DNA of 64,000 bases from Serinicoccus kebangsaanensis (GTDB lineage Bacteria > Actinomycetota > Actinomycetes > Actinomycetales > Dermatophilaceae). The DNA lies in assembly GCF_008919445.1 (NCBI RefSeq), contig NZ_VSLG01000001.1, positions 326,421 to 390,420 on the forward strand, given 5' to 3'. Numbering within the stretch: the first letter of the stretch is position 1; every line of letters begins with the position of its first letter. The position numbers and the translations under genes were made by a program. Positions 44,948 through 53,662 of this stretch are shown in pieces. The notes beneath the pieces are model-generated. The model was not told where the DNA came from, did not search any database, and worked only from the letters and a program-made list of their open reading frames with translations.

Positions 44948-45574
44948 TCACGGGTCCAGCCGGACGCGCAGCAGCAGATCACCGCCCCACTCCAGCAGGT
45001 GCGAGGCCTCGCCGACCAGGCCACCCAGCTCCACCTCCGCGGGCACCACCAGCGGGCCTGCTCCTCCGGTCAGCACCGGACGCACGGTGAGGCACAGCTC
45101 GTCCACCGCCCCCTGCGCCACCCACGGCCCGAACAGCTCCGGGCCACCCTCGACCACGACCCGCCGCCACCCCCGTCGTGCGCAGACCTCGAGCACGGCG
45201 TCAGGAGGGACGTCCTGCCCGTCACCGCCCAGGACCAGCACCCCCGGGTCGGAGCGCAGCTGCGGCGGGACGTCCCCCGACCGGGTCACCACGAGCAGGG
45301 CGCAGTCCTGGAGCGGGCCGTAGCCCTCGGCCCGCGCCGTCCCGGCCGCGACCACCACCACGTCAGCCCAGCGGCGCAGGTGGGCGAAGGCGGCGTGGTC
45401 GCCCTCCGACCCGGCGTTGAGCCCACCGCTGCGCCCCCCGGGACCGGTCACCCGGCCGTCCAGGGTGGTGATGAAGCTCCCCCGCACCCACACCGCGTCG
45501 TCCGCGACCCCGTCCGGCGGGGCATACCAGCGGGCGAGCTCGGCCTCGGACACCGGACCACGGGAGATCTCCAT
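44948..45574 (-). CDS. RibD C-terminal-like pyrimidine reductase
   Basis: ATG 45574 gives 208 residues of the bacterial-type dihydrofolate-reductase-like RibD_C fold: FITTLDGRVTGPGG, ADVVVVAAGTARAEGYGP and VVVEGGPELFGPWV. It is a free-standing reductase without the deaminase half. Members bind NADPH and reduce a ribosylaminopyrimidine or related compound. The residues match those of the fusion protein at 21390-22781 only at the family level. It lies between ppk2 and a hydrolase gene. Confidence 0.82.
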   Translation of the reverse strand: MEISRGPVSEAELARWYAPPDGVADDAVWVRGSFITTLDGRVTGPGGRSGGLNAGSEGDHAAFAHLRRWADVVVVAAGTARAEGYGPLQDCALLVVTRSGDVPPQLRSDPGVLVLGGDGQDVPPDAVLEVCARRGWRRVVVEGGPELFGPWVAQGAVDELCLTVRPVLTGGAGPLVVPAEVELGGLVGEASHLLEWGGDLLLRVRLDP

Positions 45575-45588
45575 GCTTATCGGGCGGT

Positions 45589-46803
45589 TCAGCGCAGGAA
45601 GGAGGCCACGAGGTCCTCCCACAGCGAGGCGTTGGTGTTCCACTCCTGGCAGTGCCGGGCCTGCGGCCAGACGAAGGTCTGCACCAGCCCCGGCCGGCGC
45701 CGGGCCAGGTCCTGAGAGGGCCCGAAGGGCACCGTCTCGTCGGTCGCGGAGTGGATGATGAACATGCGGTGGCTCACCTCGTCGGCCCGGTCCACCCAGT
45801 TGGTGGCGGCCACGTCGACCGGCTCCGCGATCCGGAGCAGATGCCGGGACGCCTTGCTGCGCAGCAGGCTCCGGGCCAGCTGCTCGATCGGTCGCGGGAT
45901 GAAGTGCAGGTCCGCCTGGTGCGCGAGGACCGAGCCCCAGTCGATGACCGGGCCGTTGAGCACGACCCGCTGCACCCGGTGCGCGACGTCCGAGCGGTTC
46001 AACGCCTGCAGCACGATCGCCCCGCCCATCGACCAGCCGAGCAGGACGATCCGCCGGGCGCCGTGGGCGAGGGCATACCGCATCGCGGCGTCGATGTCGC
46101 GCCACTCGGACAGCCCGAGGCTGTAGCGCCCGTCCGAGGAGGGTGGCGCGCCGATGTCGTTGCGGTACATCGGAATCAGGCAGGTGTAGCCGAGTCGGTG
46201 CAGCACCGGGACGGCACGCAGGGTCTCGCCGCGCTGGGCGCTGCGACCGTGCACCAGGATGGCCCAGTCGTCGTGGTGCGCCGGGGCCTGCGGGTCCCCC
46301 GGCACCCGCCACGCCGGCAGGTCGCCGACGTCGGAGGTGACGACGACGTCCTCGTGCTGCAGGCCCAGGGAGCTCGTGGGGTCGCCGCAGTAGAAGTACT
46401 TGTTCCACCGCGCGGGACCCGGCGCGAGGTCACCCTCGTCGACCCCCAGCAGCCGGCGGGTCACCACCTCCTGCCGCCGGGCGCCGCGGGCGGGATCGTC
46501 CGCGTCGTGGTCGTCGCCGGGGACGATCTCCCCGAGCCGGGCGTGCCCGGCCCCGCGCTCCAGCCACAGGCCGTACCTCCCCGCCGACGTCGTCTGCGGG
46601 TCTGCCCGCAGGGTCACCGTCCCGGCCTCCCGGTCGACGGCGACGACCGTGACGTCGTCCTTCTTCTCGTGCTCGGGGGTGATGATCCGGTGCGCGAAGT
46701 AGGTCGCGGTGCCCATCGACACCGCACCGCCGAGGGCCGCTCCCCCGGCCACGGCCGAGCCCACCGCCGCCGCGCGGCTCGCCGTGCTGGTCATCCGCGT
46801 CAT
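45589..46803 (-). CDS. Membrane-anchored or secreted alpha/beta hydrolase
   Basis: ATG 46803 gives 404 residues. An N-terminal hydrophobic segment (AAAVGSAVAGGAALGGAVSM) suggests a signal anchor. After about 150 residues of a distinct N-terminal domain comes an alpha/beta hydrolase: oxyanion region VHGRSAQRGET, nucleophile elbow GWSMGGA, acid in SATDETVPF and His in ARHCQEW. It could be an esterase, lipase or peptidase; the substrate is unknown. It is 14 bases upstream of the RibD-like gene. Confidence 0.82.
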   Translation of the reverse strand: MTRMTSTASRAAAVGSAVAGGAALGGAVSMGTATYFAHRIITPEHEKKDDVTVVAVDREAGTVTLRADPQTTSAGRYGLWLERGAGHARLGEIVPGDDHDADDPARGARRQEVVTRRLLGVDEGDLAPGPARWNKYFYCGDPTSSLGLQHEDVVVTSDVGDLPAWRVPGDPQAPAHHDDWAILVHGRSAQRGETLRAVPVLHRLGYTCLIPMYRNDIGAPPSSDGRYSLGLSEWRDIDAAMRYALAHGARRIVLLGWSMGGAIVLQALNRSDVAHRVQRVVLNGPVIDWGSVLAHQADLHFIPRPIEQLARSLLRSKASRHLLRIAEPVDVAATNWVDRADEVSHRMFIIHSATDETVPFGPSQDLARRRPGLVQTFVWPQARHCQEWNTNASLWEDLVASFLR

Positions 46804-46814
46804 CGCAGGCCCCC

Positions 46815-47894
46815 TCAGTCCCCCGTCACCGGTGCCCCGAGCACCTCGGCCAGCGGGTAGTCGACCGGCTGGTCCAGCTGGTCGTAGGTGCAGCTGCCCG
46901 GCTCGCGGTCCTCCCGCCACCGCAGGAACTGCGCGGTATGCCGGAACCGGTCGCCCTCGAGGTAGTCGTACTTCACCTCGACCACCCGCTCGGGCCGCAG
47001 CGGCGTGAACGACAGGTCCTTGCCCGCCGCCCACCGCGACCCCTCGCTCTTGCGCGGGGTGTCCGCCTGCAGCTGGGCCGCCCAGTCCCACGGGTGGCCC
47101 TCGAACCCGGTCACCAGTGGCTGCAGCTCGGTGAAGAGCTCCCGGCGCCGGGCCATCGTGAACGAGGAGGACACCCCCACGTGCGCCAGCCGACCCTCGT
47201 CGGTGTAGATCCCCAGCAGCAGCGACCCGATCGCGTCCTCGCCCGACTTGTGCGTGCGGTAGCCGGCGACCACGCAGTCGGCGGTCCGGGTGTGCTTGAG
47301 CTTGGTGAGGACCCGTTTGTTCGGCTGGTAGGTGGCCTCCGGGTCCTTGCCGATGATGCCGTCCAGGCCGGCCCCCTCGAAGTCCCGGAACCAGCGCATC
47401 GCCAGCTCGGCGTCCTCGGTCAGCGGAGACAGGTGCACCGAGCCCGCGGAGACGGCCGGGAGGATCGACTCCAGCCGCTCGCGCCGCACGCGGAACGGCT
47501 GACCGGTGAGGTCCTCGTCGCCCAGGGCCAGCAGGTCGAAGGCGACGAAGGCCGCCGGGGTGGCCTCGCTCAGCATGCGCACCCGCGACTCGGCAGGGTG
47601 GATCCGCTGCCCGAGCGCCTCGAAGTCCAACCGCGAGCCGTCCGCGGAGGCGACGACGATCTCACCGTCGACCACGCACCGCTGCGGCAGCTCGGCCCGG
47701 GCGGCCACCACGAGCTCGGGGAAGTAGCGCGTCATCGGCTTCTCGTTGCGCGAGCCGAGCTCCACCTCCTCGCCGTCCCGGAAGACGATCGAGCGGAAGC
47801 CGTCCCACTTCGGGTCGTAGCGCCAGCCCTCGGGCAGGGTCGCGGCAGGCTTGGCCAGCATCGGCTTGACCGGAGGCATCACGGGCAGGTCCAC
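46815..47894 (-). CDS. ligC: ATP-dependent DNA ligase, LigC type
   Basis: GTG 47894 (or ATG 47879) gives about 359 residues, typical of stand-alone LigC. The adenylated lysine is in YDPKWDGFRS, followed by GSRNEKPMTRYFPE, VVDGEIVV, FVAFDLLALGD and TKLKHTRTADCVV, the nucleotidyl-transferase motifs, and an OB-fold that ends in RPERVVEVKYD. It seals nicks with ATP and in mycobacteria acts in repair. A LigD-type polymerase is 4 kb away, but no Ku gene is in the window. It diverges from the rifampicin-phosphotransferase-like gene. Confidence 0.93.
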   Translation of the reverse strand: MDLPVMPPVKPMLAKPAATLPEGWRYDPKWDGFRSIVFRDGEEVELGSRNEKPMTRYFPELVVAARAELPQRCVVDGEIVVASADGSRLDFEALGQRIHPAESRVRMLSEATPAAFVAFDLLALGDEDLTGQPFRVRRERLESILPAVSAGSVHLSPLTEDAELAMRWFRDFEGAGLDGIIGKDPEATYQPNKRVLTKLKHTRTADCVVAGYRTHKSGEDAIGSLLLGIYTDEGRLAHVGVSSSFTMARRRELFTELQPLVTGFEGHPWDWAAQLQADTPRKSEGSRWAAGKDLSFTPLRPERVVEVKYDYLEGDRFRHTAQFLRWREDREPGSCTYDQLDQPVDYPLAEVLGAPVTGD

Positions 47895-48005
47895 GCCGCC
47901 AGTGTGCCTGATCGGACCGACAGACGCCCGGGGGCACTGACGACGGTCGGGGCGGAGAGGCATACTGGCGAGCCAGACCGCGACCGCACGACGAAGGACG
48001 GTGAC

Positions 48006-50627
48006 ATGGCGGACGACGTCATCCGCTGGCTCGCGGACGTCGACGCCTCGATGCTGGGCGAGGTCGGCGGCAAGGCGGCGAACCTCGGCGAGCTGCTCCG
48101 CGCGGGTCTGCCCGTGCCGGACGGCTTCGTCCTCACGACGGCGGCGTATGCCCCCACCCGGCCGGGCGAGACCCTGCCGGGCGAGGTGCGGGAGCGGGTC
48201 GCAGCGGCATACGAGGAGCTGGGCGAGCGGGCCGGCACCGAGGACGTGGCGGTGGCGGTCCGCTCCTCGGCCACCGCCGAGGACCTCCCGGAGGCGAGCT
48301 TCGCCGGGCAGCAGGACACCTTCCTGCACGTGATCGGGGTCGACGCGGTGCTGCGCGCGGTGCGCGACTGCTGGGCGGGGCTGCGGTCGGAGCGGGCGAC
48401 CGCCTACCGCAGGAGGCAGGGCATCGACGAGGACGGCGTGGCGATGGCCGTCGTCGTCCAGCGCCTCGTGCCGGCCCACGCCGCGGGAGTGCTCTTCACC
48501 GCCAACCCCTCCACCGGCGCCCGCGACGAGATGGTCGTCAACGCCGCCTGGGGGCTCGGCGAGGCGGTCGTCGGCGGGCTGGTCACGCCGGACACCGTCC
48601 TGCTGAGCACCGCGGACCCGGACGCGCCACGCGTCGTGCGCGAGGACATCGCCACCAAGGACGTCCGCACCGTGCCCTCCGGCACGGGCACGCAGGAGGA
48701 GTCCACCCCGGCCGGGCAGGCGGACCAGCCCGCCCTGGACCGGTCGACCCTGCTCGACCTGGCCGCGCTCGGCGTCCGCATCGCCGAGCACTTCGGCGCA
48801 CCGATGGACGTCGAGTGGGCCTCCGGGGAGGAGGGGATCGCCATCCTGCAGGCGCGGGCCATCACCTCGCTGCCGCCGGCGCCGCTGCGCGACGTGCGCT
48901 GGGAGCCTCCCGTCGCGGACACGGTCTGGATGCGGCGTCAGGTGGTGGAGCACATGCCCGAGCCGCTGTCGCCGCTCTTCGAGGAGCTCTACCTGCGTCG
49001 CGGCCTGCACGTGGCGATCGGCGAGCTCGGCCGGGAGATGGGCCGAGCCGGTGGGGTGAGGTTCGACTTCGACCGCATGGTGCCGCACGGCTTCGGCCGG
49101 ACGATCAACGGCTACGCCTACACCACGGTGAGCTTCGACTACGGGTGGCCCACGGTCCGGGCCATCGTCGGCGTGTATGCCCGGATGCCACGGCTCTTCC
49201 ACAGCCCGGCCTTCGACTGGCACGGGGTGGTGCTGCCCCGCTACCAGCAGGTCCGCGCCCGGTGGACGCAGCTCGACGTGCCCGCCGCACCGAGCGAGGA
49301 GCTGCTGGAGGGCCTGGCCGAGCTGGCCCTCGAGGACGCGCGCTACTGGTTCGGCTCGGCGCTGGACCTGGGGATGTCCCGGCTCCTCGACCCCTTCTTC
49401 GGAGCGGTCCTGCGGCTCCCGCCGTTCCGCGGCGCGCTGCCCGACCCCGGCCTGGGCAGCTCGGCCTTCCTGCGCGGCTTCGGCTCCCCCGCCCTCGACG
49501 CCCAGGCCGACCTGGAGGACCTCGCGGCACAGGTCCGCTCCTCCCGTGAGCTGCGCGCACTGGTGCTCGACACGGCGCCCGAGGAGCTGCTGGGGGCGTT
49601 GGACGATCACCCGGACGGTGCCGCGGTGCGGGCCAGGCTGGGCCGGCACCTGACGACCTACGGCCACCAGATCTACAACCTCGACTTCGCCGACCCGACC
49701 ATGGGCGAGGACCCCTCCCTCGTGATCTCGTCGCTGCGCACGCTGGTCGACACCGAGCCCGAGAAGGGTGCCCAGGCCCGCCGGGAGGAGATCGCGGCGC
49801 GGCGCGAGGAGCTGCTCGAGCAGACCCGGCAGGGTCTGGGGCCGGTCGGCCGGGCGGTCTTCGACCGGTTGTGGCGGCTGACGGCGCGGTATGCACCCAT
49901 GCGCGAGCACGTGGTCTTCCACCTCGGGTCGGGCTGGCCGGCGGCGCGCCGGCTGGCAGCCGAGCTGGGTCGGCGGCTGGTCGAGACCGGGGCCCTGCGC
50001 GAGGCCGACGACGTCTACTTCCTGACCGACGGCGAGATCCGCTCCGCGCTGGGCCTCCCGGCGCGGACGGAGGACGACGCCCGCAGCGGTGCCGAGGCCA
50101 GGCAGGACCAGGACGTGCCCGACGCCGCCGAGCTGGCCGACCTGGCCCACGAGCGGCGGGAGCTGCGCGCGGCACGGTCCCGCCTGGCGCCGCCCCCGGT
50201 GGTGCCCGAGCGGGGCGGGCTGAGGGTCGGCCCGTTCACCCTCACCGCCTTCCACCCGACCCCGGAGGACTCCGGCGAGGACGGCGACGTGCTCACCGGG
50301 TTCGCCGTCAGCTCGGGGCAGGTCACCGCACCCGCGTCGGTCATCGGCTCGACCGCGGACTTCCACCTGATGCGGCCCGGCACGATCCTCGTCGCCCGCA
50401 CGACCACCCCCGCCTGGACGCCGCTGTTCGCCCAGGCCGCGGGGCTGGTCACCGATGTCGGCGGCGCGCTGGCCCACGGCTCCATCGTGGCGCGGGAGTA
50501 CGGCATACCGGCCGTCATGGGGACCGGGGCCGCCACCGAGCGGATCACCTCCGGCACCGTCCTCACGATCGACGGTGACCGTGGCACGGTCCGGCTGCAC
50601 GACGACGACGCCGGGCAGGAGTCGTGA
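48006..50627 (+). CDS. Rifampicin phosphotransferase/PEP synthase-like enzyme
   Basis: ATG 48006 follows AAGGA by eight bases and gives 873 residues, the size of rifampicin phosphotransferase (Rph). Residues 1-315 are a PPDK_N ATP-binding domain (GEVGGKAANLGELLRAGLPV; AVAVRSSATAEDLPEASFAG), the middle part is the large substrate domain, and the C-terminus is the swivelling His domain with GGALAHGSIVAREYGIPAV, in which His is phosphorylated. Rph uses ATP to phosphorylate rifamycins. PEP synthase also shares domains one and three but has a PEP-binding barrel, which I do not see. Antibiotic substrate is therefore a family-based inference. It overlaps manA by GTGA. Confidence 0.78.
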   Translation: MADDVIRWLADVDASMLGEVGGKAANLGELLRAGLPVPDGFVLTTAAYAPTRPGETLPGEVRERVAAAYEELGERAGTEDVAVAVRSSATAEDLPEASFAGQQDTFLHVIGVDAVLRAVRDCWAGLRSERATAYRRRQGIDEDGVAMAVVVQRLVPAHAAGVLFTANPSTGARDEMVVNAAWGLGEAVVGGLVTPDTVLLSTADPDAPRVVREDIATKDVRTVPSGTGTQEESTPAGQADQPALDRSTLLDLAALGVRIAEHFGAPMDVEWASGEEGIAILQARAITSLPPAPLRDVRWEPPVADTVWMRRQVVEHMPEPLSPLFEELYLRRGLHVAIGELGREMGRAGGVRFDFDRMVPHGFGRTINGYAYTTVSFDYGWPTVRAIVGVYARMPRLFHSPAFDWHGVVLPRYQQVRARWTQLDVPAAPSEELLEGLAELALEDARYWFGSALDLGMSRLLDPFFGAVLRLPPFRGALPDPGLGSSAFLRGFGSPALDAQADLEDLAAQVRSSRELRALVLDTAPEELLGALDDHPDGAAVRARLGRHLTTYGHQIYNLDFADPTMGEDPSLVISSLRTLVDTEPEKGAQARREEIAARREELLEQTRQGLGPVGRAVFDRLWRLTARYAPMREHVVFHLGSGWPAARRLAAELGRRLVETGALREADDVYFLTDGEIRSALGLPARTEDDARSGAEARQDQDVPDAAELADLAHERRELRAARSRLAPPPVVPERGGLRVGPFTLTAFHPTPEDSGEDGDVLTGFAVSSGQVTAPASVIGSTADFHLMRPGTILVARTTTPAWTPLFAQAAGLVTDVGGALAHGSIVAREYGIPAVMGTGAATERITSGTVLTIDGDRGTVRLHDDDAGQES

Positions 50628-51832
50628 GCATGGCCGAGCTGGTGCCGATCACCGGCGAGCTGCGCGCGTATGCCTGGGGCCGCCCGGGTGGGGTGAGCGC
50701 CGCCCTGGGCCGGGAGCCCGGCGTCGAGCCGGAGGCCGAGCTGTGGCTGGGCGCCCATCCCAGCGCGCCCAGCCGGCGCGCGGGCGACCCCGAGCACGGG
50801 GGGTGGTCCGACCTGGCCGGGTGGGAGGAGGACCGTGGGCAGCACCTGCCCTTCCTGCTGAAGCTGCTCGCCGCGGCGTCACCGCTGTCGCTGCAGGCCC
50901 ACCCGAGCACGGAGCAGGCACGCGAGGGCTTCGCCCGCGAGGAGGCCGAGGGGGTCCCCGGCGACGCCCCGCACCGCAACTACAAGGACCCGCACGCCAA
51001 GCCCGAGCTCGTCGTCGCGGTGGAGGACGGCTTCGACGCGCTCTGCGGCTTCCGGCCGGTCGGCGAGGTCCTGACCGTGCTCGACGGCCTCGCCGCGCAG
51101 GTCGAGGAGACCGCCCTCGAGCGCTGGCGAGCCCGGCTGACGGGGCCTGCGGACACCGGCGACCCCGCGACCGCGGTGCGCGACACCGTGGGGTGGCTGC
51201 TCTCCGGCGACCCGGCGGTCCAGCGGCTGGTCCGCACCCTCGGCGGGACGGACCTGTCCGCCCTCCCGGAGCGCGACGCCGACCTCGTCCGGCTGCTGGC
51301 GCGGCACCACCCCGGCGACCCGGGGATCGCGGTGGCGCTCATGCTCAACCGGGTCACGCTCGCCCCGGGCGAGGCGCTGTGGCTGCCCGCCGGCAACGTG
51401 CACGCCTACCTCTCCGGGCTCGGTGTCGAGGTCATGGGTCCCAGCGACAACGTGCTCCGCGGCGGCCTGACCGGCAAGCACGTCGACGTCGCCGAGCTGC
51501 TGCGCGTGCTGGACTTCACGCCGGGCCCACCACCGCGCCTGGCCCCGGTCGAGGTCGCGGCGGGGGTGCGGGCATACCGTCCGAGCACGCAGGCCAGCGG
51601 CGCGGACGTGCCCTGGCAGGTGCTGCAGGTCACCGGTCCGGCGGAGGTCGAGACGGGTGGCCCGTCGATCGCGCTCGTGCTGGGCGGCGAGTTCGGGCTC
51701 CGGGCGGAGACCTCGGGCGCGACCGGGGACCCGCTCACGCTGTCCCGGGGCGAGGCCTGCTTCGTCGACCGTCCCGGCCGGCTCGCGGTGACGGGCTCCG
51801 GCGACCTCTACCTCGCGACGACCCTGTCCTGA
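50624..51832 (+). CDS. manA: Mannose-6-phosphate isomerase, type I
   Basis: GTG 50624 overlaps the previous stop and gives 402 residues (ATG 50630 is the alternative). Zinc ligands and catalytic blocks are PLSLQAHP, NYKDPHAKPELVVA, PAGNVHAYLSGLGVEVM and SDNVLRGGLTGKHVDV. It interconverts fructose-6-phosphate and mannose-6-phosphate for mannan, GDP-mannose or mannose use. Coupling to the Rph-like gene has no obvious metabolic sense. Confidence 0.95.
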   Translation: MSMAELVPITGELRAYAWGRPGGVSAALGREPGVEPEAELWLGAHPSAPSRRAGDPEHGGWSDLAGWEEDRGQHLPFLLKLLAAASPLSLQAHPSTEQAREGFAREEAEGVPGDAPHRNYKDPHAKPELVVAVEDGFDALCGFRPVGEVLTVLDGLAAQVEETALERWRARLTGPADTGDPATAVRDTVGWLLSGDPAVQRLVRTLGGTDLSALPERDADLVRLLARHHPGDPGIAVALMLNRVTLAPGEALWLPAGNVHAYLSGLGVEVMGPSDNVLRGGLTGKHVDVAELLRVLDFTPGPPPRLAPVEVAAGVRAYRPSTQASGADVPWQVLQVTGPAEVETGGPSIALVLGGEFGLRAETSGATGDPLTLSRGEACFVDRPGRLAVTGSGDLYLATTLS

Positions 51833-51922
51833 GCCGCCACACGCACGGACGGTCCCGTGGATGTGGGGCACGGTGCCGACTCCCACGGGACGCTCCGGCG
51901 GGGTGTCATCGCCGCCGTCCGC

Positions 51923-52999
51923 TCAGGTGCCCTCCACCCGGTTGCCCTGCTCGTCCCAGTGCTCGGCCACCTTCTTGGAGGGCTGCACCCGCGGAGGCTC
52001 CCATGGCATCTTCGGGTGCTCCGGTGGGAAGTTGAGCTCCCCCAGTCCCCGCTCCAGGTCGGCCTCCCACAGCCCGTAGGCGCCGTCGATCGTGCCCGGA
52101 TCGTCGTGCAGGCCGGCCCAGGCGTCCCCGTGCTCGGCCAGGAAGTCCGGCACCGTGTGCAGGGTCAGCGCGGCAGGGTCGACGTCGTCGAGCTGCTCCC
52201 AGGCGAGCGGCACCGAGACCGGCGCCCCCGGCAGGATCCGGGTGCTCCAGGCCGCGGCCAGCGTGCGGTCGCGCGTGGCCTGGTTGAAGTCGACGAAGAT
52301 GCGCTCGCCACGCTCCTCCTTCCACCACGCCGTCGTGACCAGCTCCGGCATCCGCCGCTCCAGCTCCCGTGCGATCCCGATGACGGCGTGCCTGACCTCG
52401 AGGAACTCCAGCCGCGGCTGGATCGCCGCGAAGACGTGGACGCCACGGTTGCCGGTGGTCTTGACGAAGGGGGTGAGACCGACGTCGGTCATCACCTCGC
52501 GCAGACCGTGCGCCGCCCGCACGACGTCGGCGAAGCCGCGGCCCGGCTGCGGGTCGAGGTCGATCCGCACCTCGTCGGGATGGTCGTTGTCCGCGGAGCG
52601 CACCGGCCACGGGTGCCAGGTCACCGTCCCCATCTGCGCGGTCCACAGCAGGGTCGCCAGGTCGGTCCCGTCGATGACCAGCTGCGGGTGGCTGCGGCCG
52701 GACGGGTAGGTGCAGACGGTGGTGCGCGACCACTCGGGCACGCCCTTGGGCGGGTTCTTGGAGTAGAACTCCTCCCCCTCGATGCCGCCCCGCACCCGCT
52801 GCAACGTCACCGGACGGTCCGCCAGACCGCGCAGCATCGGCTCGGCCACGGCCCGGAGGTATGCCGCCAGGTCGGCCTTGGTGATCTCCGCACCGGCGTC
52901 GGTGGCCGGCCACACCACCTTGTCCGGGCTGGACAGGCGCACCTGCCGCTCCTCGCCCTCCGGGCCGGGGGCGGTCAGGGTCTGGGCGTCCGCAGGCAT
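51923..52999 (-). CDS. LigD-type primase-polymerase domain protein
   Basis: ATG 52999 gives 358 residues, a free-standing PolDom of LigD. The archaeo-eukaryotic primase fold shows VWPATDAGAEITKADLA, FYSKNPPKGVPEW, the metal-binding pair in VRIDLDPQPG, VKTTGNRGVHVF and FVDFNQATRDRT. In the mycobacterial end-joining system this domain adds ribonucleotides to broken ends before ligation. Nuclease and ligase domains are not attached, and the ligase may be the LigC protein 4 kb away. It diverges from msrB. Confidence 0.92.
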   Translation of the reverse strand: MPADAQTLTAPGPEGEERQVRLSSPDKVVWPATDAGAEITKADLAAYLRAVAEPMLRGLADRPVTLQRVRGGIEGEEFYSKNPPKGVPEWSRTTVCTYPSGRSHPQLVIDGTDLATLLWTAQMGTVTWHPWPVRSADNDHPDEVRIDLDPQPGRGFADVVRAAHGLREVMTDVGLTPFVKTTGNRGVHVFAAIQPRLEFLEVRHAVIGIARELERRMPELVTTAWWKEERGERIFVDFNQATRDRTLAAAWSTRILPGAPVSVPLAWEQLDDVDPAALTLHTVPDFLAEHGDAWAGLHDDPGTIDGAYGLWEADLERGLGELNFPPEHPKMPWEPPRVQPSKKVAEHWDEQGNRVEGT

Positions 53000-53037
53000 A
53001 CCGCCGAATCTAGCGTGCCGGCGCCCCCGCCGACCTC

Positions 53038-53093
53038 CCCTTCTGGACATCGCTTTCTGGGGAGCGGGTCCCAGGATCCGATGTCCAGAAGGG
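53038..53093. repeat. Long hairpin between ligD-type gene and msrB
   Basis: Arms of 15 perfect bases (CCCTTCTGGACATCG and its complement) continue into an inner CTGGG/CCCAG pairing. The sequence resembles the hairpin at 43942-43995 but lies between diverging genes, so it cannot be a simple terminator for either. It is more likely a dispersed hairpin repeat that may affect the msrB or ligase-polymerase promoters. Confidence 0.75.
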
Positions 53094-53135
53094 ACGGTCA
53101 GGAAGCAATACGGCTCCTCGGTCGTTGTCCCCGTC

Positions 53136-53591
53136 ATGAGGCATCACAGCACCCCCGCGACGGACGCCACCAAGCCCGACGCCACGGCATACCAGAGCGC
53201 GAAGAGCGAGCAGGAGTGGCGCGAGCGGCTCACCCCGGCGGAGTATGCCGTCCTGCGGGAGTCCGGCACCGAGCGGCCGTTCGTGGGTGAGTACACCAAC
53301 ACCACGACCGAGGGTGTCTACGCCTGCCGCGCCTGCGGCGCCGAGCTTTTCCGCAGCGACACCAAGTTCGAGAGCCACTGCGGGTGGCCGAGCTTCTACT
53401 CCCCGCTCGCCGAGGACCGGGTGGAGTACCTCGTCGACGACTCGATGGGCAGCACCCGCACCGAGGTGCGCTGCGCCTCCTGCGGGTCCCACCTGGGCCA
53501 CGTCTTCGAGGGCGAGGGCTACGACACCCCCACCGACCAGCGTTTCTGCATGAACAGCATCGCGATGACGCTGCACCCCAAGCAGGCCTGA
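53136..53591 (+). CDS. msrB: Peptide-methionine (R)-S-oxide reductase MsrB
   Basis: ATG 53136 gives 151 residues. Two CxxC pairs (CRACG, CASCG) bind structural zinc, GWPSFYSPL is the substrate pocket, and the catalytic Cys is in RFCMNSIAM. It reduces methionine-R-sulfoxide in proteins with thioredoxin. The gene stands alone after a hairpin repeat and ends before a perfect palindrome. Confidence 0.95.
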   Translation: MRHHSTPATDATKPDATAYQSAKSEQEWRERLTPAEYAVLRESGTERPFVGEYTNTTTEGVYACRACGAELFRSDTKFESHCGWPSFYSPLAEDRVEYLVDDSMGSTRTEVRCASCGSHLGHVFEGEGYDTPTDQRFCMNSIAMTLHPKQA

Positions 53592-53607
53592 GCCCCCACT
53601 GCCCGAA

Positions 53608-53653
53608 TTCGACCTCTCGAATCGTCGCCATGGCGACGATTCGAGAGGTCGAA
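53608..53653. terminator. Perfect 46-bp palindrome
   Basis: Every base from 53608 pairs with its mirror up to 53653 about a central CCATGG (23 bp per arm, no loop). It lies 16 bases after the msrB stop and 9 bases before the stop of the ProC-like gene, which converge, so it probably ends both transcripts. Perfect loopless palindromes of this length are unstable in DNA, so its preservation is notable. Confidence 0.8.
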
Positions 53654-53662
53654 ATCGAGCAA

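Noticed and set aside
47895-50600. Minus-strand extension of the DNA ligase to 1261 codons
   Set aside because: The extra part is antisense to the Rph-like gene; the ligase family begins at the GTG near 47894.
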